From an uncultured Roseburia sp. (GTDB lineage Bacteria > Bacillota > Clostridia > Lachnospirales > Lachnospiraceae): 64,000 nt of DNA. The notes below the pieces were generated by a model. The model was given only the letters and a program-made list of their open reading frames with translations. It did not search any database and had not been told where the DNA came from. Positions 35,719 to 43,347 of this stretch are shown piece after piece (position 1 is the stretch's first letter; every line of letters starts with the position of its first letter). The stretch lies in the NCBI GenBank assembly GCA_900542495.1, contig UQNW01000005.1, positions 1-64,000 of the forward strand, in the 5' to 3' direction. The translations under genes were made by a program, and so were the position numbers.

Positions 35719-36882
35719 TTAGTTAAAAGAAATCATCTTCGGCAGTTCGCCACCGATCAGTGGTTTGCACCATTCTTTAAACGCTTCCGTTACACCATTT
35801 CCTTCTTCGTTGATAAACTCATCCGGCATTGTCCGCTCATACATCATGACTTTATCAATATCTACTAAAAATGGTTTGATCTCATAAGGTTCTGTTGAAA
35901 CACGCTCAAATGCGACCATCTTTCCGGATTCACCATTCATGATCGCTTCGCAGGCCATCTTTCCGGCAAGCACTGCTTCTTCACGGTCAACCGGACTCTG
36001 TTCATGTGCGGCTGCACGACCTACAAGTCCCGGCTTTTCTCCTCTCGCCTTGTAACCTAGCTTCTTGATCACAAGATTGGCAAGATGCTGGCTGACATCA
36101 CCAAAATAAGTTGCACGTCCAACCTGGAAGACTGGCTCAACAATAGGCTTTCCGTCTTTATCTCTCAGTCCTTCGCTCGCCACCACGACGATTCCGCTTT
36201 TCTTTTCAAGCAGTTTCTTCACGTCAGATAGGAATTTATCCTCATCAAAAGGTCTCTCCGGGAGATAAATAAGATCTGGTCCAACACCATCCCCATCATC
36301 TGCCAGAGCGCTTGCTGCAGTTGTCCATCCTGCATTACGTCCCAGTGCTTCTACAACAACTACGTGAATCGGAAGTCCTTTGACATCTGCTGCCACTTCC
36401 TTCACACTCTGTGCCATATATCTCGCAATACTTCCGTATCCAGGACTGTGGTCTGTGATCGCAATGTCGTTATCATGAGTCTTCGGAATACCCATCACTC
36501 TGATATCTAACCCTCTTGCCTGACAGTTCTTGTAAAGCTTTCCGCAGGTATCCATACTTCCGTTGCCACCATTGAAAAGTACGTATTTAATATTCTTCTT
36601 TAACAGTACTTCGATCATTCTGTCGTATTCTGCCTGCTCAATCTGATCTCTGGATGTTCCGATCGCACTTCCCGGCGTATTCAGTAAAAGTTCCAGTTTC
36701 TCATCCGGAACATTTTCAAGCTCGATCAGTTCTTCTCTCATCAGCCCGCCTGTACCATTCTTAGCGGCATAGATATGTTCGATCTCTTTATACTTTTTTG
36801 CTTCCTTTACTGCACCGTACAGTGATGCGTTGATCACAGATGTCGGACCACCACCATGTACGATCAGTATATTCTCTCCCAT
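35719..36882 (-). CDS. Phosphofructokinase-like sugar kinase (PfkA family)
   Basis: 387 residues of the PfkA superfamily. GGNGSMDT (105-112) replaces the usual GGDGS/GGDDS, with Gly at the position that favours ATP over pyrophosphate. IPKTHDND (132-139) holds the catalytic Asp residues, VEALGRNAGW the sugar-binding Arg, and LIYLPERPFDEDKF is a typical PfkA helix. It would phosphorylate C1 of a ketose or ketose phosphate before aldol cleavage. Start ATG 36882 (MGENILIV) after AGGAGGAG; the upstream extension has no support. It is the first gene of its own unit, after a terminator and a LacI-like dyad. Confidence 0.85.
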   Translation of the reverse strand: MGENILIVHGGGPTSVINASLYGAVKEAKKYKEIEHIYAAKNGTGGLMREELIELENVPDEKLELLLNTPGSAIGTSRDQIEQAEYDRMIEVLLKKNIKYVLFNGGNGSMDTCGKLYKNCQARGLDIRVMGIPKTHDNDIAITDHSPGYGSIARYMAQSVKEVAADVKGLPIHVVVVEALGRNAGWTTAASALADDGDGVGPDLIYLPERPFDEDKFLSDVKKLLEKKSGIVVVASEGLRDKDGKPIVEPVFQVGRATYFGDVSQHLANLVIKKLGYKARGEKPGLVGRAAAHEQSPVDREEAVLAGKMACEAIMNGESGKMVAFERVSTEPYEIKPFLVDIDKVMMYERTMPDEFINEEGNGVTEAFKEWCKPLIGGELPKMISFN

Positions 36883-36988
36883 AGTTTTCTCCTCCTGATT
36901 TGAAGTATTTGTCTGCTTTTTTGGTTGACTGCAAACAGAAACTGTGTTGCTGAAATCATAAAATTCCGACACTTCTTACGTTGTTTAC

Positions 36989-37041
36989 ATTATAACACAT
37001 CCGTCACAAATTTTGCGTGGCATTTACGCAAACGTTTGTGA
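36989..37041 (-). promoter_or_regulatory. Promoter region of the PFK-FBA-TIM-LarA operon with dyads
   Basis: Minus strand -10 TATAAT (36989-36994), with no good -35. Upstream lie a perfect 7-bp inverted repeat TTTGCGT/ACGCAAA (37012-37018 and 37026-37032) and an overlapping palindrome CAAACGTTTG inside ACGCAAACGTTTGTGA (37026-37041). The CG-centred dyad is LacI/CcpA-like and suggests control by a LacI-family factor or carbon-catabolite protein. Confidence 0.45.
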
Positions 37042-37060
37042 TGTTTCACCAATATTTTAT

Positions 37061-37105
37061 CACAAAAAACTTCGGACGTTCATTACAAGTCCGAAGCTTT
37101 TTGTG
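37061..37105 (-). terminator. Terminator after the PGI-like gene
   Basis: CACAAAAAGCTTCGGAC on the minus strand pairs with GTCCGAAGTTTTTTGTG at 16 of 17 positions across an 11-base loop. It splits the locus into a transporter-PGI unit and a PFK-to-LarA unit. Confidence 0.8.
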
Positions 37106-37138
37106 TTCCATATTTCATGATATGATTAAACATAGTTT

Positions 37139-38395
37139 TTATTTTTCAAGTGCCTCAAACATCCACTTTTTATAAGCTTCTACTCCCGGCTGATCAAATG
37201 GATTTACACCCATGATCTTGCAGGACAAATAACATGCGAACTGGAAGAAATAAAATAACTGTCCAAAATGATAAGCATCCAATTCATCCACTTCTATCGT
37301 AAGACAAGGGAGTTTTTTGCTATGTGCTGCCACAGTTGCATGATATGCGGCTTTGTTGATCTCCCAGAAATCTTTTCCATCCAGATAATCAAAATAATCT
37401 TCCTTTTCATCCGGTTCTACGATCAAAGATGCATTCTGCTTCTTTACATCCAAAAATGTCTCAAACATAATCGGAGAACCATCCTGGATAAACTGTCCTA
37501 CTGAATGCAGTTCCTCCGAAAATTCTCCTGCCACCGGAAAGACTCCTTTATTATCTTTTCCTTCACTTTCTGCAAAAAGCTGGATCCACCATTTATAGAA
37601 GAAACGGAACTGAGGCTCAAAGCTTGAAAGCATCTCCACACGGTATCCTTCTTTATAGTAGAGATTTCTAAGACATGCATACTGATATGCAATATTCTTT
37701 TCGGTACTCTCTTCATGTACACGGATCTGCATATCTCTTGCTCCCTTTACAAGTTCGCGGATATCAATTCCGGCTACTGCCATTGGAAGCAATCCAACAT
37801 TTGTCATTGCTGTGTAACGGCCTCCGACATTCAGTGGAAATTCTAAAAATGTGTATCCATATTTTTCACAAAGTTTCTCAAGAGAACTTCCGGTTGTTCC
37901 AACTGCAATCGTACGTTTTGCAGATTCTTCTTTTCCATATTCAGCTTCCATATATTCGCGCAGGATGCGGAAGGATGAACCTGGCTCTAACGTTTCAAAA
38001 TTTTTTGCAATGCAGTCTATATAAACAGACTTGCCTTTGAGTTTCTTTAACATCTGCTTTAATGCATGCGGAGAAAGTGTATTTCCGGCATAAATAATTT
38101 CCGGCGCATCATCCTCTTTTAATGCTTCGACTACAGAACGTGCTGCATTGTTTGATCCGCCTACGCCGATCAGTACAAATGCATCCGCTCTTTCCCGTAT
38201 CTCCTGCGCCAATGCTTCTATATGAGAAAGTGTATCCTCCCCTGCCCATTCTTTTGTATCAAGCCATCCCTGGCTGTCTGCATAGCAGGCTTCTCCCGCC
38301 TGTGCCTCAGCGAATAGTCCGGCACCATTTTTCATGATCTCATTTAATTTTTGTGTCTGTTCTGCTGTCTTGTTATGAATGATTAAATTTAACAT
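37139..38395 (-). CDS. Glucose-6-phosphate-isomerase-like sugar isomerase with altered phosphate loop
   Basis: A 418-residue PGI-family protein. Catalytic parts are kept: GVGGSNNA (78-85), VGGRYTAMTNVG (190-201), AESEGKDNKG (275-284), LHSVGQ with His297, and GVNPFDQPGVEAYK at the end. The phosphate-binding loop is changed: ISKSGTTTEP of B. subtilis PGI is IAKNFETLEP here (129-138), so the Ser is Ala, and Asn, Phe, Glu and Leu stand where Ser/Gly/Thr normally are. It probably isomerises an aldose that lacks a 6-phosphate. It follows a MelB-like transporter that would deliver an unphosphorylated sugar, which fits. ATG 38395 after AAAGGAAG. Confidence 0.82.
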   Translation of the reverse strand: MLNLIIHNKTAEQTQKLNEIMKNGAGLFAEAQAGEACYADSQGWLDTKEWAGEDTLSHIEALAQEIRERADAFVLIGVGGSNNAARSVVEALKEDDAPEIIYAGNTLSPHALKQMLKKLKGKSVYIDCIAKNFETLEPGSSFRILREYMEAEYGKEESAKRTIAVGTTGSSLEKLCEKYGYTFLEFPLNVGGRYTAMTNVGLLPMAVAGIDIRELVKGARDMQIRVHEESTEKNIAYQYACLRNLYYKEGYRVEMLSSFEPQFRFFYKWWIQLFAESEGKDNKGVFPVAGEFSEELHSVGQFIQDGSPIMFETFLDVKKQNASLIVEPDEKEDYFDYLDGKDFWEINKAAYHATVAAHSKKLPCLTIEVDELDAYHFGQLFYFFQFACYLSCKIMGVNPFDQPGVEAYKKWMFEALEK

Positions 38396-38486
38396 GATGT
38401 TTCTTCCTTTCTTATCTTACATTAGAGAAGCCATCGCATTTTGCAACGGCTCCTCAATTATGTATGATGAAATATATGTATCGGGA

Positions 38487-39902
38487 TTAGATATTTAAGT
38501 CAGCATTCATTTTTTTGATATCAGCTGCGTCTAATTCTTCCTGCATCTTCACTTCGCCAGCTCTATTTAATGGATAGAAGTACATTGCAATAACAGATGC
38601 CACATAACCAATGATCGGTCCGACCGTGCAAAGAAGTAAGATAGCTTTCAGACATTCAGGTGACTGTTCCACAACATCTTTGTTATATCCGGTTGCAGAA
38701 AGAATGATTCCGCTGAAGAACATAGAGAATGCCTGACAACATTTATTTACAAAAGTAAAGGTAGAATTTACAAGTGCTGTTCCGTTAATTCCAAGTGTAA
38801 CCTGTGCATAGTTTGCAGAATCAAGTACAGCTGAACGGCTTAACATATTATTAATGGTCCATGTAAATGCAATTGCAATGTATGTAAACATAACTGCAGA
38901 TACCGCATAAGAATTTGCAAGACCTGTTAAAAGCATTGGAAGTGTACATAAAATTGCTGCAATTTCGATTCCGATGATACCCATTTTTTTACCTGTTTTC
39001 TTTACGAATGGCTGAATCAAAGGAACCATAGCAAATCCGATAAAGGTAGATGCATAACCAATATAAGTGATCAGATCTGTTCTTCCGCTCATATTATATT
39101 TAAAGAAATACATTCTAAGTGAATTAGAAATCTGGAATGCAAACATATCAGTTCCATATGCGATTAAGACACATGCAAGTGCTCTGTTTTTGGTAATAAC
39201 GGAAAACGTTTCTTTTAAAGAGAATTTTTCTTCTGCTTTTTTTGCTGCAGTTGGATCATAGGTATCTACATTTTTTACAGACATTGCAGATAAAATAAAG
39301 ATTACTGCACTGATCGTACCGAAGATCACTGTAAATTTAAACCATGCTCCTGCATCATCCTGTCCCCCTAATTTATCAAGGATTGGAAGTGCCCATGCAG
39401 AAATAATCAGGGATGCGATGGAACCAAATGCCTGGAAAATTGACTGAATTCTGGTTCTCTTCGCGATATCGTTTGTCAGAAGTGCCGGAAGTGCTAACTG
39501 TGGAATCTGTACGATTGTCCATGCAAGAGAATAAATAATATAAGTAACAAATGCATACACTACTTTTCCTGTCATCGAAAAATTCGGTGCTGTAAAAAGT
39601 AAAACGAACATGATTCCAAGGAATGGTGCTCCTGCAATGATCCAAGGTCTGTATTTACCAATTTTTGTATTCGTACGATCTACGATCATTCCCATGATCG
39701 GATCTGTAAAAGCATCTACCAGTCTTGCCACCATGAATACAACACCTGCCACGAATGGTGAAATTCCAAGGATATTCGTGTAGAAATAAGTGATATAAGT
39801 TCCTACCATCAAAAAGATGATATTGTTTGCAAAGTTGCCTGTGCTGTAGAGCCAGTAGTGTGCTTCTGTAGCCTTCTGTTGTTTTTTGTTCGTTGCTTCC
39901 AT
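38487..39902 (-). CDS. GPH/MelB-family sugar:cation symporter
   Basis: 471 residues with 12 membrane helices of the glycoside-pentoside-hexuronide family (MelB, UidB, YihO). TNKKQQKATEAHYWLYSTGN opens the protein; DAFTDPIMGMIVDRTNTKIG and KYRPWIIAGAPF are the conserved loop between helices 2 and 4; DMFAFQISNSLRMYFFKYN opens the second half. Imports an unmodified sugar or glycoside with Na+ or H+. Start ATG 39902 after GGAGGAG. Co-transcribed with the PGI-like gene (91-base gap), promoter at 40031-40058. Confidence 0.88.
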   Translation of the reverse strand: MEATNKKQQKATEAHYWLYSTGNFANNIIFLMVGTYITYFYTNILGISPFVAGVVFMVARLVDAFTDPIMGMIVDRTNTKIGKYRPWIIAGAPFLGIMFVLLFTAPNFSMTGKVVYAFVTYIIYSLAWTIVQIPQLALPALLTNDIAKRTRIQSIFQAFGSIASLIISAWALPILDKLGGQDDAGAWFKFTVIFGTISAVIFILSAMSVKNVDTYDPTAAKKAEEKFSLKETFSVITKNRALACVLIAYGTDMFAFQISNSLRMYFFKYNMSGRTDLITYIGYASTFIGFAMVPLIQPFVKKTGKKMGIIGIEIAAILCTLPMLLTGLANSYAVSAVMFTYIAIAFTWTINNMLSRSAVLDSANYAQVTLGINGTALVNSTFTFVNKCCQAFSMFFSGIILSATGYNKDVVEQSPECLKAILLLCTVGPIIGYVASVIAMYFYPLNRAGEVKMQEELDAADIKKMNADLNI

Positions 39903-39922
39903 TTTAACTCCTCCATTTTGAT

Positions 39923-40058
39923 ACTTAAATCTTTTAAGTAATTTGTTAAGAAAATTGTACTTTTGTCCATTCAAAAGTACATTCCATTCGGAAAGCCTTC
40001 CGTATATTTGTTAAAACTTTTAATAATTGTATTATAACAAAATTCCATATGTTTTCAA
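39923..40058 (-). promoter_or_regulatory. Promoter and operators of the transporter-PGI operon
   Basis: Minus strand TTGAAA (40053-40058), 16-base spacer, TATAAT (40031-40036). Immediately downstream lies the 13-base palindrome TTAAAACTTTTAA (40011-40023). Further downstream are the inverted repeat GTACTTTTG-N6-CAAAAGTAC (39957-39980) and ACTTAAATCTTTTAAGT (39923-39939). The first palindrome recurs at the 3' end of the ROK gene (40105) and, with centre G, before the GH3 gene at 55315. This is the arrangement expected for a ROK repressor and its regulon. Confidence 0.65.
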
Positions 40059-40063
40059 TTGAC

Positions 40064-40101
40064 AATAGTCACAAATCTCCTTGTGGAAATTTGTGACTAT
40101 T
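40064..40101 (-). terminator. Hairpin between ROK gene and transporter promoter
   Basis: AATAGTCACAAATTTCC on the minus strand pairs with GGAGATTTGTGACTATT (one G-U) around ACAA. No strong T-run follows, so it may be a weak terminator or an RNA-protecting stem. Confidence 0.5.
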
Positions 40102-40113
40102 TACTTAAAACTT

Positions 40114-41316
40114 TTAATTATTCAAAAACTGATTCCGGATCACAAAATAACCTGCTCCAACAGCACCTCTGGAATAGTCAAATTTCTCAAATATAATCTG
40201 CACTTCTTCCTCGTTTAATCCGAAAAACTTCTCCTTTGCAGACTGTAACAGTTTCTGCCTGTTTGCCTCTTCCACGAACATGAAGCCATCTACCACCACA
40301 TAACCAGGATTGATCAGATTCACAACATTGGCAAGTCCAATCCCAAGATATTCGATCGCATCTTCAATAATCTGTTGTATTTTCTCATTTCCGCCCTGCT
40401 GAAGTTCTATGATATGATGCATACGAAGCCGTCCATCCTGCCTTACCATCTCCTGTAAAGCCGGCAGCTTTCCAGAAAGCATTGCTTCCTGACATTTTTC
40501 AAAAACGGCTTTCTCACTTCCAAGGTCATCCAGACACATCTGTGTTCTTCCGCCATCGTCATTCACACTAATGATTGTATGTCCAATCTCGCCTGCACCG
40601 GCTGTATATCCACTGACCACCGTATCTTTTAGCATCAATGGGCAGGCGATACCTTTTGATACGTAAAAGTATGCAAAAGAATCCGGTCTGCTCCCTTTCA
40701 TACTCATTTCATGTCCGACTGCTCTGAGCCTTACGTTATTATCAATAAATATCGGTAAATGAAGCTGTTCTTCGAGATCCTTTGCAAAATGTTTTCCGAT
40801 CCAGTCCTTTCTTGGATTACTTCGGATGATCCCGTACTCTGATTCGATAAATCCCGGAAGTCCCACTCCAACACCAAGAAGCTGTTTCCCTTTTGCCTGT
40901 TCGATCATTTTCTGAATGATCGTTGTCACCTTTATTAGCATCTCGTCGTAATTTTCCCGCGCTGCATCCTCGTTCAGCTCGCTGATCACTTCGCCCTTCA
41001 GATTGATCAGAACAGCTCTGGTCGCATACTGTGCAAGCTCGACTCCGATCGCATATGCTGCATCTGCCTTAAAAGATATCGCATTGGGTCTTCGTCCCAT
41101 ATTATTTGAAAGCTGTCCTTCAGCGATGGGATTTTCCTCTAAAATTCCCTCGGCAAGCATTTCATTGACACTGGTTGTTATCGTAGGAAGCGTCAGACCC
41201 AATTCCTCTGCAATGGCTGTACGCGTTGCATTATCCATCCGAAAGATCATATTTTTGATCAGTACGCGGTTGCGTCTTCTTGTCTCCAATAAACTGTTTC
41301 CCTTTTTTCCCGCCAT
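40114..41316 (-). CDS. ROK family transcriptional regulator of the sugar locus
   Basis: 400 residues: HTH at ~32-52 (TAIAEELGLTLPTITTSVNE) and a ROK sensor domain (GVGVGLPGFIESEYG, FIDNNVRLRAVGHEMS, YVSKGIACPLML, AGAGEIGHTI). The zinc motif C-x-C-G-x-x-G-C is missing; after GEIGHTI it reads NDDGGRTQMCLDDLGSEK. Lies upstream of and in the same direction as the transporter-PGI operon. Its recognition helix is nearly the same as in the ROK gene at 19206. It likely binds TTAAAACTTTTAA sites near 40.0, 40.1 and 55.3 kb. Confidence 0.88.
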   Translation of the reverse strand: MAGKKGNSLLETRRRNRVLIKNMIFRMDNATRTAIAEELGLTLPTITTSVNEMLAEGILEENPIAEGQLSNNMGRRPNAISFKADAAYAIGVELAQYATRAVLINLKGEVISELNEDAARENYDEMLIKVTTIIQKMIEQAKGKQLLGVGVGLPGFIESEYGIIRSNPRKDWIGKHFAKDLEEQLHLPIFIDNNVRLRAVGHEMSMKGSRPDSFAYFYVSKGIACPLMLKDTVVSGYTAGAGEIGHTIISVNDDGGRTQMCLDDLGSEKAVFEKCQEAMLSGKLPALQEMVRQDGRLRMHHIIELQQGGNEKIQQIIEDAIEYLGIGLANVVNLINPGYVVVDGFMFVEEANRQKLLQSAKEKFFGLNEEEVQIIFEKFDYSRGAVGAGYFVIRNQFLNN

Positions 41317-41466
41317 GTTCTGATATCCTTTTCCAACTTCTTAATCCCAACCGGCTTAAATTCCGGCAAATTCTCTGCTATTTATCATAACATATTTTGG
41401 GGATATTGGAATCAAAATGTCTAAAATTTGTTCTGCATTGGTAAAACTTTTTTCTTCTCGCAACTC

Positions 41467-41535
41467 TTATTTTTCTTTCTGGATCAGCATGGCTCTTAAA
41501 ACACCAACGCAAGCATACTCACGTTTTCCGGCACC
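41467..41535 (-). pseudogene. 3' remnant of a second larC1 gene
   Basis: About 22 codons read GAGKREYACVGVLRAMLIQ and then KEK and stop. This matches the C-terminus of the intact LarC1 at 55525 (GAGKREYECVGVLRAMMIV). A stop (TGA) directly precedes the matching part. It shows that a related larC1 once stood next to the ROK gene. The rest of 41317-41660 holds nothing I can identify. Confidence 0.65.
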
Positions 41536-41660
41536 TCATGCGCATCGTCTAAGATTACTCATAATTTATTTTCTTTCCTCTCATTTTACTTTTCGTTTTT
41601 GACACTCAAATCCTTTTCGTATAGTATATCACATCTGCTCAAAGTTTGCGTAAAATTTGA

Positions 41661-41674
41661 GGCAAACGTTTACA
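41661..41674. promoter_or_regulatory. cre-like site (CcpA/LacI-type)
   Basis: Minus strand TGTAAACGTTTGCC fits the catabolite-responsive-element consensus TGWAANCGNTNWCA at nearly all positions. It lies near the end of the host segment, with no intact promoter assigned to it now that the neighbouring gene is a remnant. Confidence 0.4.
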
Positions 41675-41684
41675 GATAAAAAAG

Positions 41685-41710
41685 AAGGGCATAACCGAAG
41701 TCACACCCTT
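41685..41710 (-). terminator. Terminator originally belonging to the GH3 gene at 52757
   Basis: Minus strand AAGGGTGTGAC-TTCG-GTTATGCCCTT followed by CTTTTTT. No gene now ends just before it on that strand; the mobile element (41725-52761) separates it from the GH3 stop codon, which would be the natural gene for it. Confidence 0.7.
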
Positions 41711-41724
41711 TCATTTCCTAATGT

Positions 41725-41738
41725 TACTATTTTTTATT
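41725..41738. repeat. Left attachment repeat of the mobile element
   Basis: TACTATTTTTTATT, identical to the copy at 52748-52761. The host terminator lies on its outer side and element sequence on its inner side. A T-rich core of this kind is usual for Tn916-like integrases. Confidence 0.65.
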
Positions 41739-41874
41739 GATTTGATAGACGCCAAACCTTTTATAAGTCCTCACAAATGTTTATAAACCAATGTGAAAAT
41801 GGCTTAAAATCAAGGTTTTCCGCATATCTTCATTTTTCTTGTCATATCTCCGCATAAGGTGTTTTTGTAAGACC

Positions 41875-41894
41875 GGGCACCATTTTAGCACCAC
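41875..41894 (+). repeat. Left arm-type repeat (GGGCACCATTT)
   Basis: GGGCACCATTTT followed by AGCACCAC, about 150 bases inside the left end. The same core occurs twice in tandem at the right end (52591-52612), which suggests integrase arm-binding sites. Confidence 0.5.
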
Positions 41895-41913
41895 AGAATA
41901 TAAGGAGGACGAC

Positions 41914-42276
41914 ATGAAAAACGAACTTTTGACTAAGGGTATTATACTTCCGTCCGGCGAAATCGGCAAGGATAAGATAAACCTTGTCGCCGGGGCAATC
42001 ACGCAGCCGTTCGCGGAAATGGTATGGGTAACGACAGGCGGCGACATGGAAACAATCAACCGCCTTACCAACGTACTTGTAACCATGAACAACCCCACCG
42101 ACCGGGGCAAGCTGTTCAAAATCATCAAACTGCTTTATGGGCTAATGGGCTTGCCTTTTTCAGAGGAAGCCGAGCCTATGGACGCAGACCCCGACGTTTT
42201 GGAATACTTCATCTTTTCTTTCATGGCAGACTTTGGAGAAGTCATGCAAGAACTGATAGCAGAAGAAATGAAATAG
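41914..42276 (+). CDS. Small conserved element protein, function unknown
   Basis: 120 residues, start ATG 41914 after AAGGAGGACGAC. Acidic, soluble, helical C-terminus (DPDVLEYFIFSFMADFGEVM). I do not recognise a named family. It is the first gene inside the left end and is more GC-rich than the host. A regulatory or accessory role in the element is possible. Confidence 0.65.
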   Translation: MKNELLTKGIILPSGEIGKDKINLVAGAITQPFAEMVWVTTGGDMETINRLTNVLVTMNNPTDRGKLFKIIKLLYGLMGLPFSEEAEPMDADPDVLEYFIFSFMADFGEVMQELIAEEMK

Positions 42277-42486
42277 CGACCCGCACAGCGGCGTTTCTCA
42301 CTCTCTCACTGGGAGAACAGGAACGCCGCTATTTTTATGCCCTCATGTTACGCAGTAGGGGCAAAAAAAGCCTTGATTTATCGGGCTTACAGAACGCAAA
42401 ACAGAGGAAGCAAGGAAAAGATACCTTACCCCTCAAAATCCGCGTTCTACTGCGCAACAAATCTAAAGCAAAGGAGTGATGAAGCT

Positions 42487-42552
42487 ATGGCAGTTTTCCG
42501 TGTGGAACGCAACACAGGCTACACCGTAATGAGCAACCACCACTTCCCTTAA
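42487..42552 (+). pseudogene. N-terminal remnant of an element replication/DnaD-like protein
   Basis: MAVFRVERNTGYTVMSNHH, with a GGAGTGATG ribosome site, is the start of the helix-turn-helix replication-organiser proteins common in Clostridial elements (normally continuing LRxxxLSLKAKGLL). Here it ends after 21 codons. The surrounding 42277-42600 carries repeats of GCGTTCTACTGCG(C/T)AACA (near 42441 and 42559) and the reverse form at ~42346. They look like debris of a deletion; no other gene is visible there. Confidence 0.6.
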
Positions 42553-42597
42553 AAACGGCGTTCTACTGCGTAACATTTCAGAACTGCACCCATAAGA

Positions 42598-42650
42598 AAA
42601 CCGGGGCGCGGATAGTCTTTACTGACTGTCTGCGTCCCGGTTTTTCCTTT
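42598..42650. terminator. Strong bidirectional terminator
   Basis: AAACCGGGGCGCGGATAGTC pairs with the GACTGTCTGCGTCCCGGTTT arm around a short loop, with A- and T-runs outside. It ends the minus-strand mobilization unit. Confidence 0.8.
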
Positions 42651-42651
42651 G

Positions 42652-43020
42652 CTATTTTTCCATGTTGATTTGAGGGGTTGCGCCCTTATCTGTGGTAAGT
42701 AAACGGTATATCGTAAGGGGGATATACCATGCAGCCACGACGAGCCGCCATATCAAAATGACCCCACCGATAATGCCGCCCAAAATGAAGTTGAGGGCAA
42801 TGATACCCACCGTTCCGGCTATGTCATACCCATGCGGTACAAGCCATACGAACATACGGCGAATACCAAAGGGAATACCGCAGCACAGCCACACATAAAA
42901 GTAATTGGTCTGCCCGTCCTCTGTAAAGACGTTCTTAAACATGAAGAATAAAAACAATGCGATAACGGCGGGCAAAACGGTTCTCTTAAAAAAGTCTTTC
43001 CAAATTTCCCCGCGTGTCAT
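42652..43020 (-). CDS. DUF6050-like membrane protein of the mobile element
   Basis: 122 residues with four hydrophobic helices (PAVIALFLFFMFKNVF, YVWLCCGIPFGIRRMFVWL, IAGTVGIIALNFILGGIIGG, LIWRLVVAAWYIPL). I associate this sequence with DUF6050 proteins of Clostridial mobilizable elements. Role unknown. Five bases downstream of the small HTH gene. Confidence 0.7.
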   Translation of the reverse strand: MTRGEIWKDFFKRTVLPAVIALFLFFMFKNVFTEDGQTNYFYVWLCCGIPFGIRRMFVWLVPHGYDIAGTVGIIALNFILGGIIGGVILIWRLVVAAWYIPLTIYRLLTTDKGATPQINMEK

Positions 43021-43024
43021 GGTA

Positions 43025-43255
43025 TCACTCCTTTTCTATTGGGAATTGTGGGATAGCTTCTAACAGTTTCAGTATGAGCGTTTGCCGTAAATCGTCGTCG
43101 ATTTCCTCTTTTACGCTTCCGTCCGGCTGACGCTTTTTTACCATTGCAAGGCGGTTGATTTCGTCACCGTAACAAGCAAGCACTTTTTCCAACGCCCATT
43201 TTTCGCTCACAACGGCGGCGCGTATCGTTTCATAGTCCGGCATTTCCTGTTCCAT
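43025..43255 (-). CDS. Small helix-turn-helix protein of the mobile element
   Basis: About 76 residues. PDYETIRAAVVSEKWALEKV, then LACYGDEINRLA and a C-terminal DDDLRQTLILKLLEAIPQF. This is the conserved small HTH (sigma-region-like) protein that accompanies Tn916-type and related elements. ATG 43255 is preceded by AAAGGAAG at 9 bases. Probably regulates element genes. Confidence 0.75.
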   Translation of the reverse strand: MEQEMPDYETIRAAVVSEKWALEKVLACYGDEINRLAMVKKRQPDGSVKEEIDDDLRQTLILKLLEAIPQFPIEKE

Positions 43256-43347
43256 TCTCTGACACTTCCTTTGCTGAAAATGTATCACTTTGGTATGTAA
43301 CTACTGTTTTTGATAGGAACTATTATATCATACAAGTATGAACAAAG

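Noticed and set aside
31885..41316. Possibility that this is simply the main glycolysis operon
   Set aside because: Phosphate-loop changes in both isomerases, the co-operonic transporter and LarA, and the sugar-type regulator argue for a dedicated pathway; it remains the null hypothesis to test.
42024..42479. Long plus-strand frame overlapping the small element gene
   Set aside because: It lies mostly in another frame of the gene at 41914-42276, has no ribosome site and reads as low-complexity Arg/Gln-rich protein.
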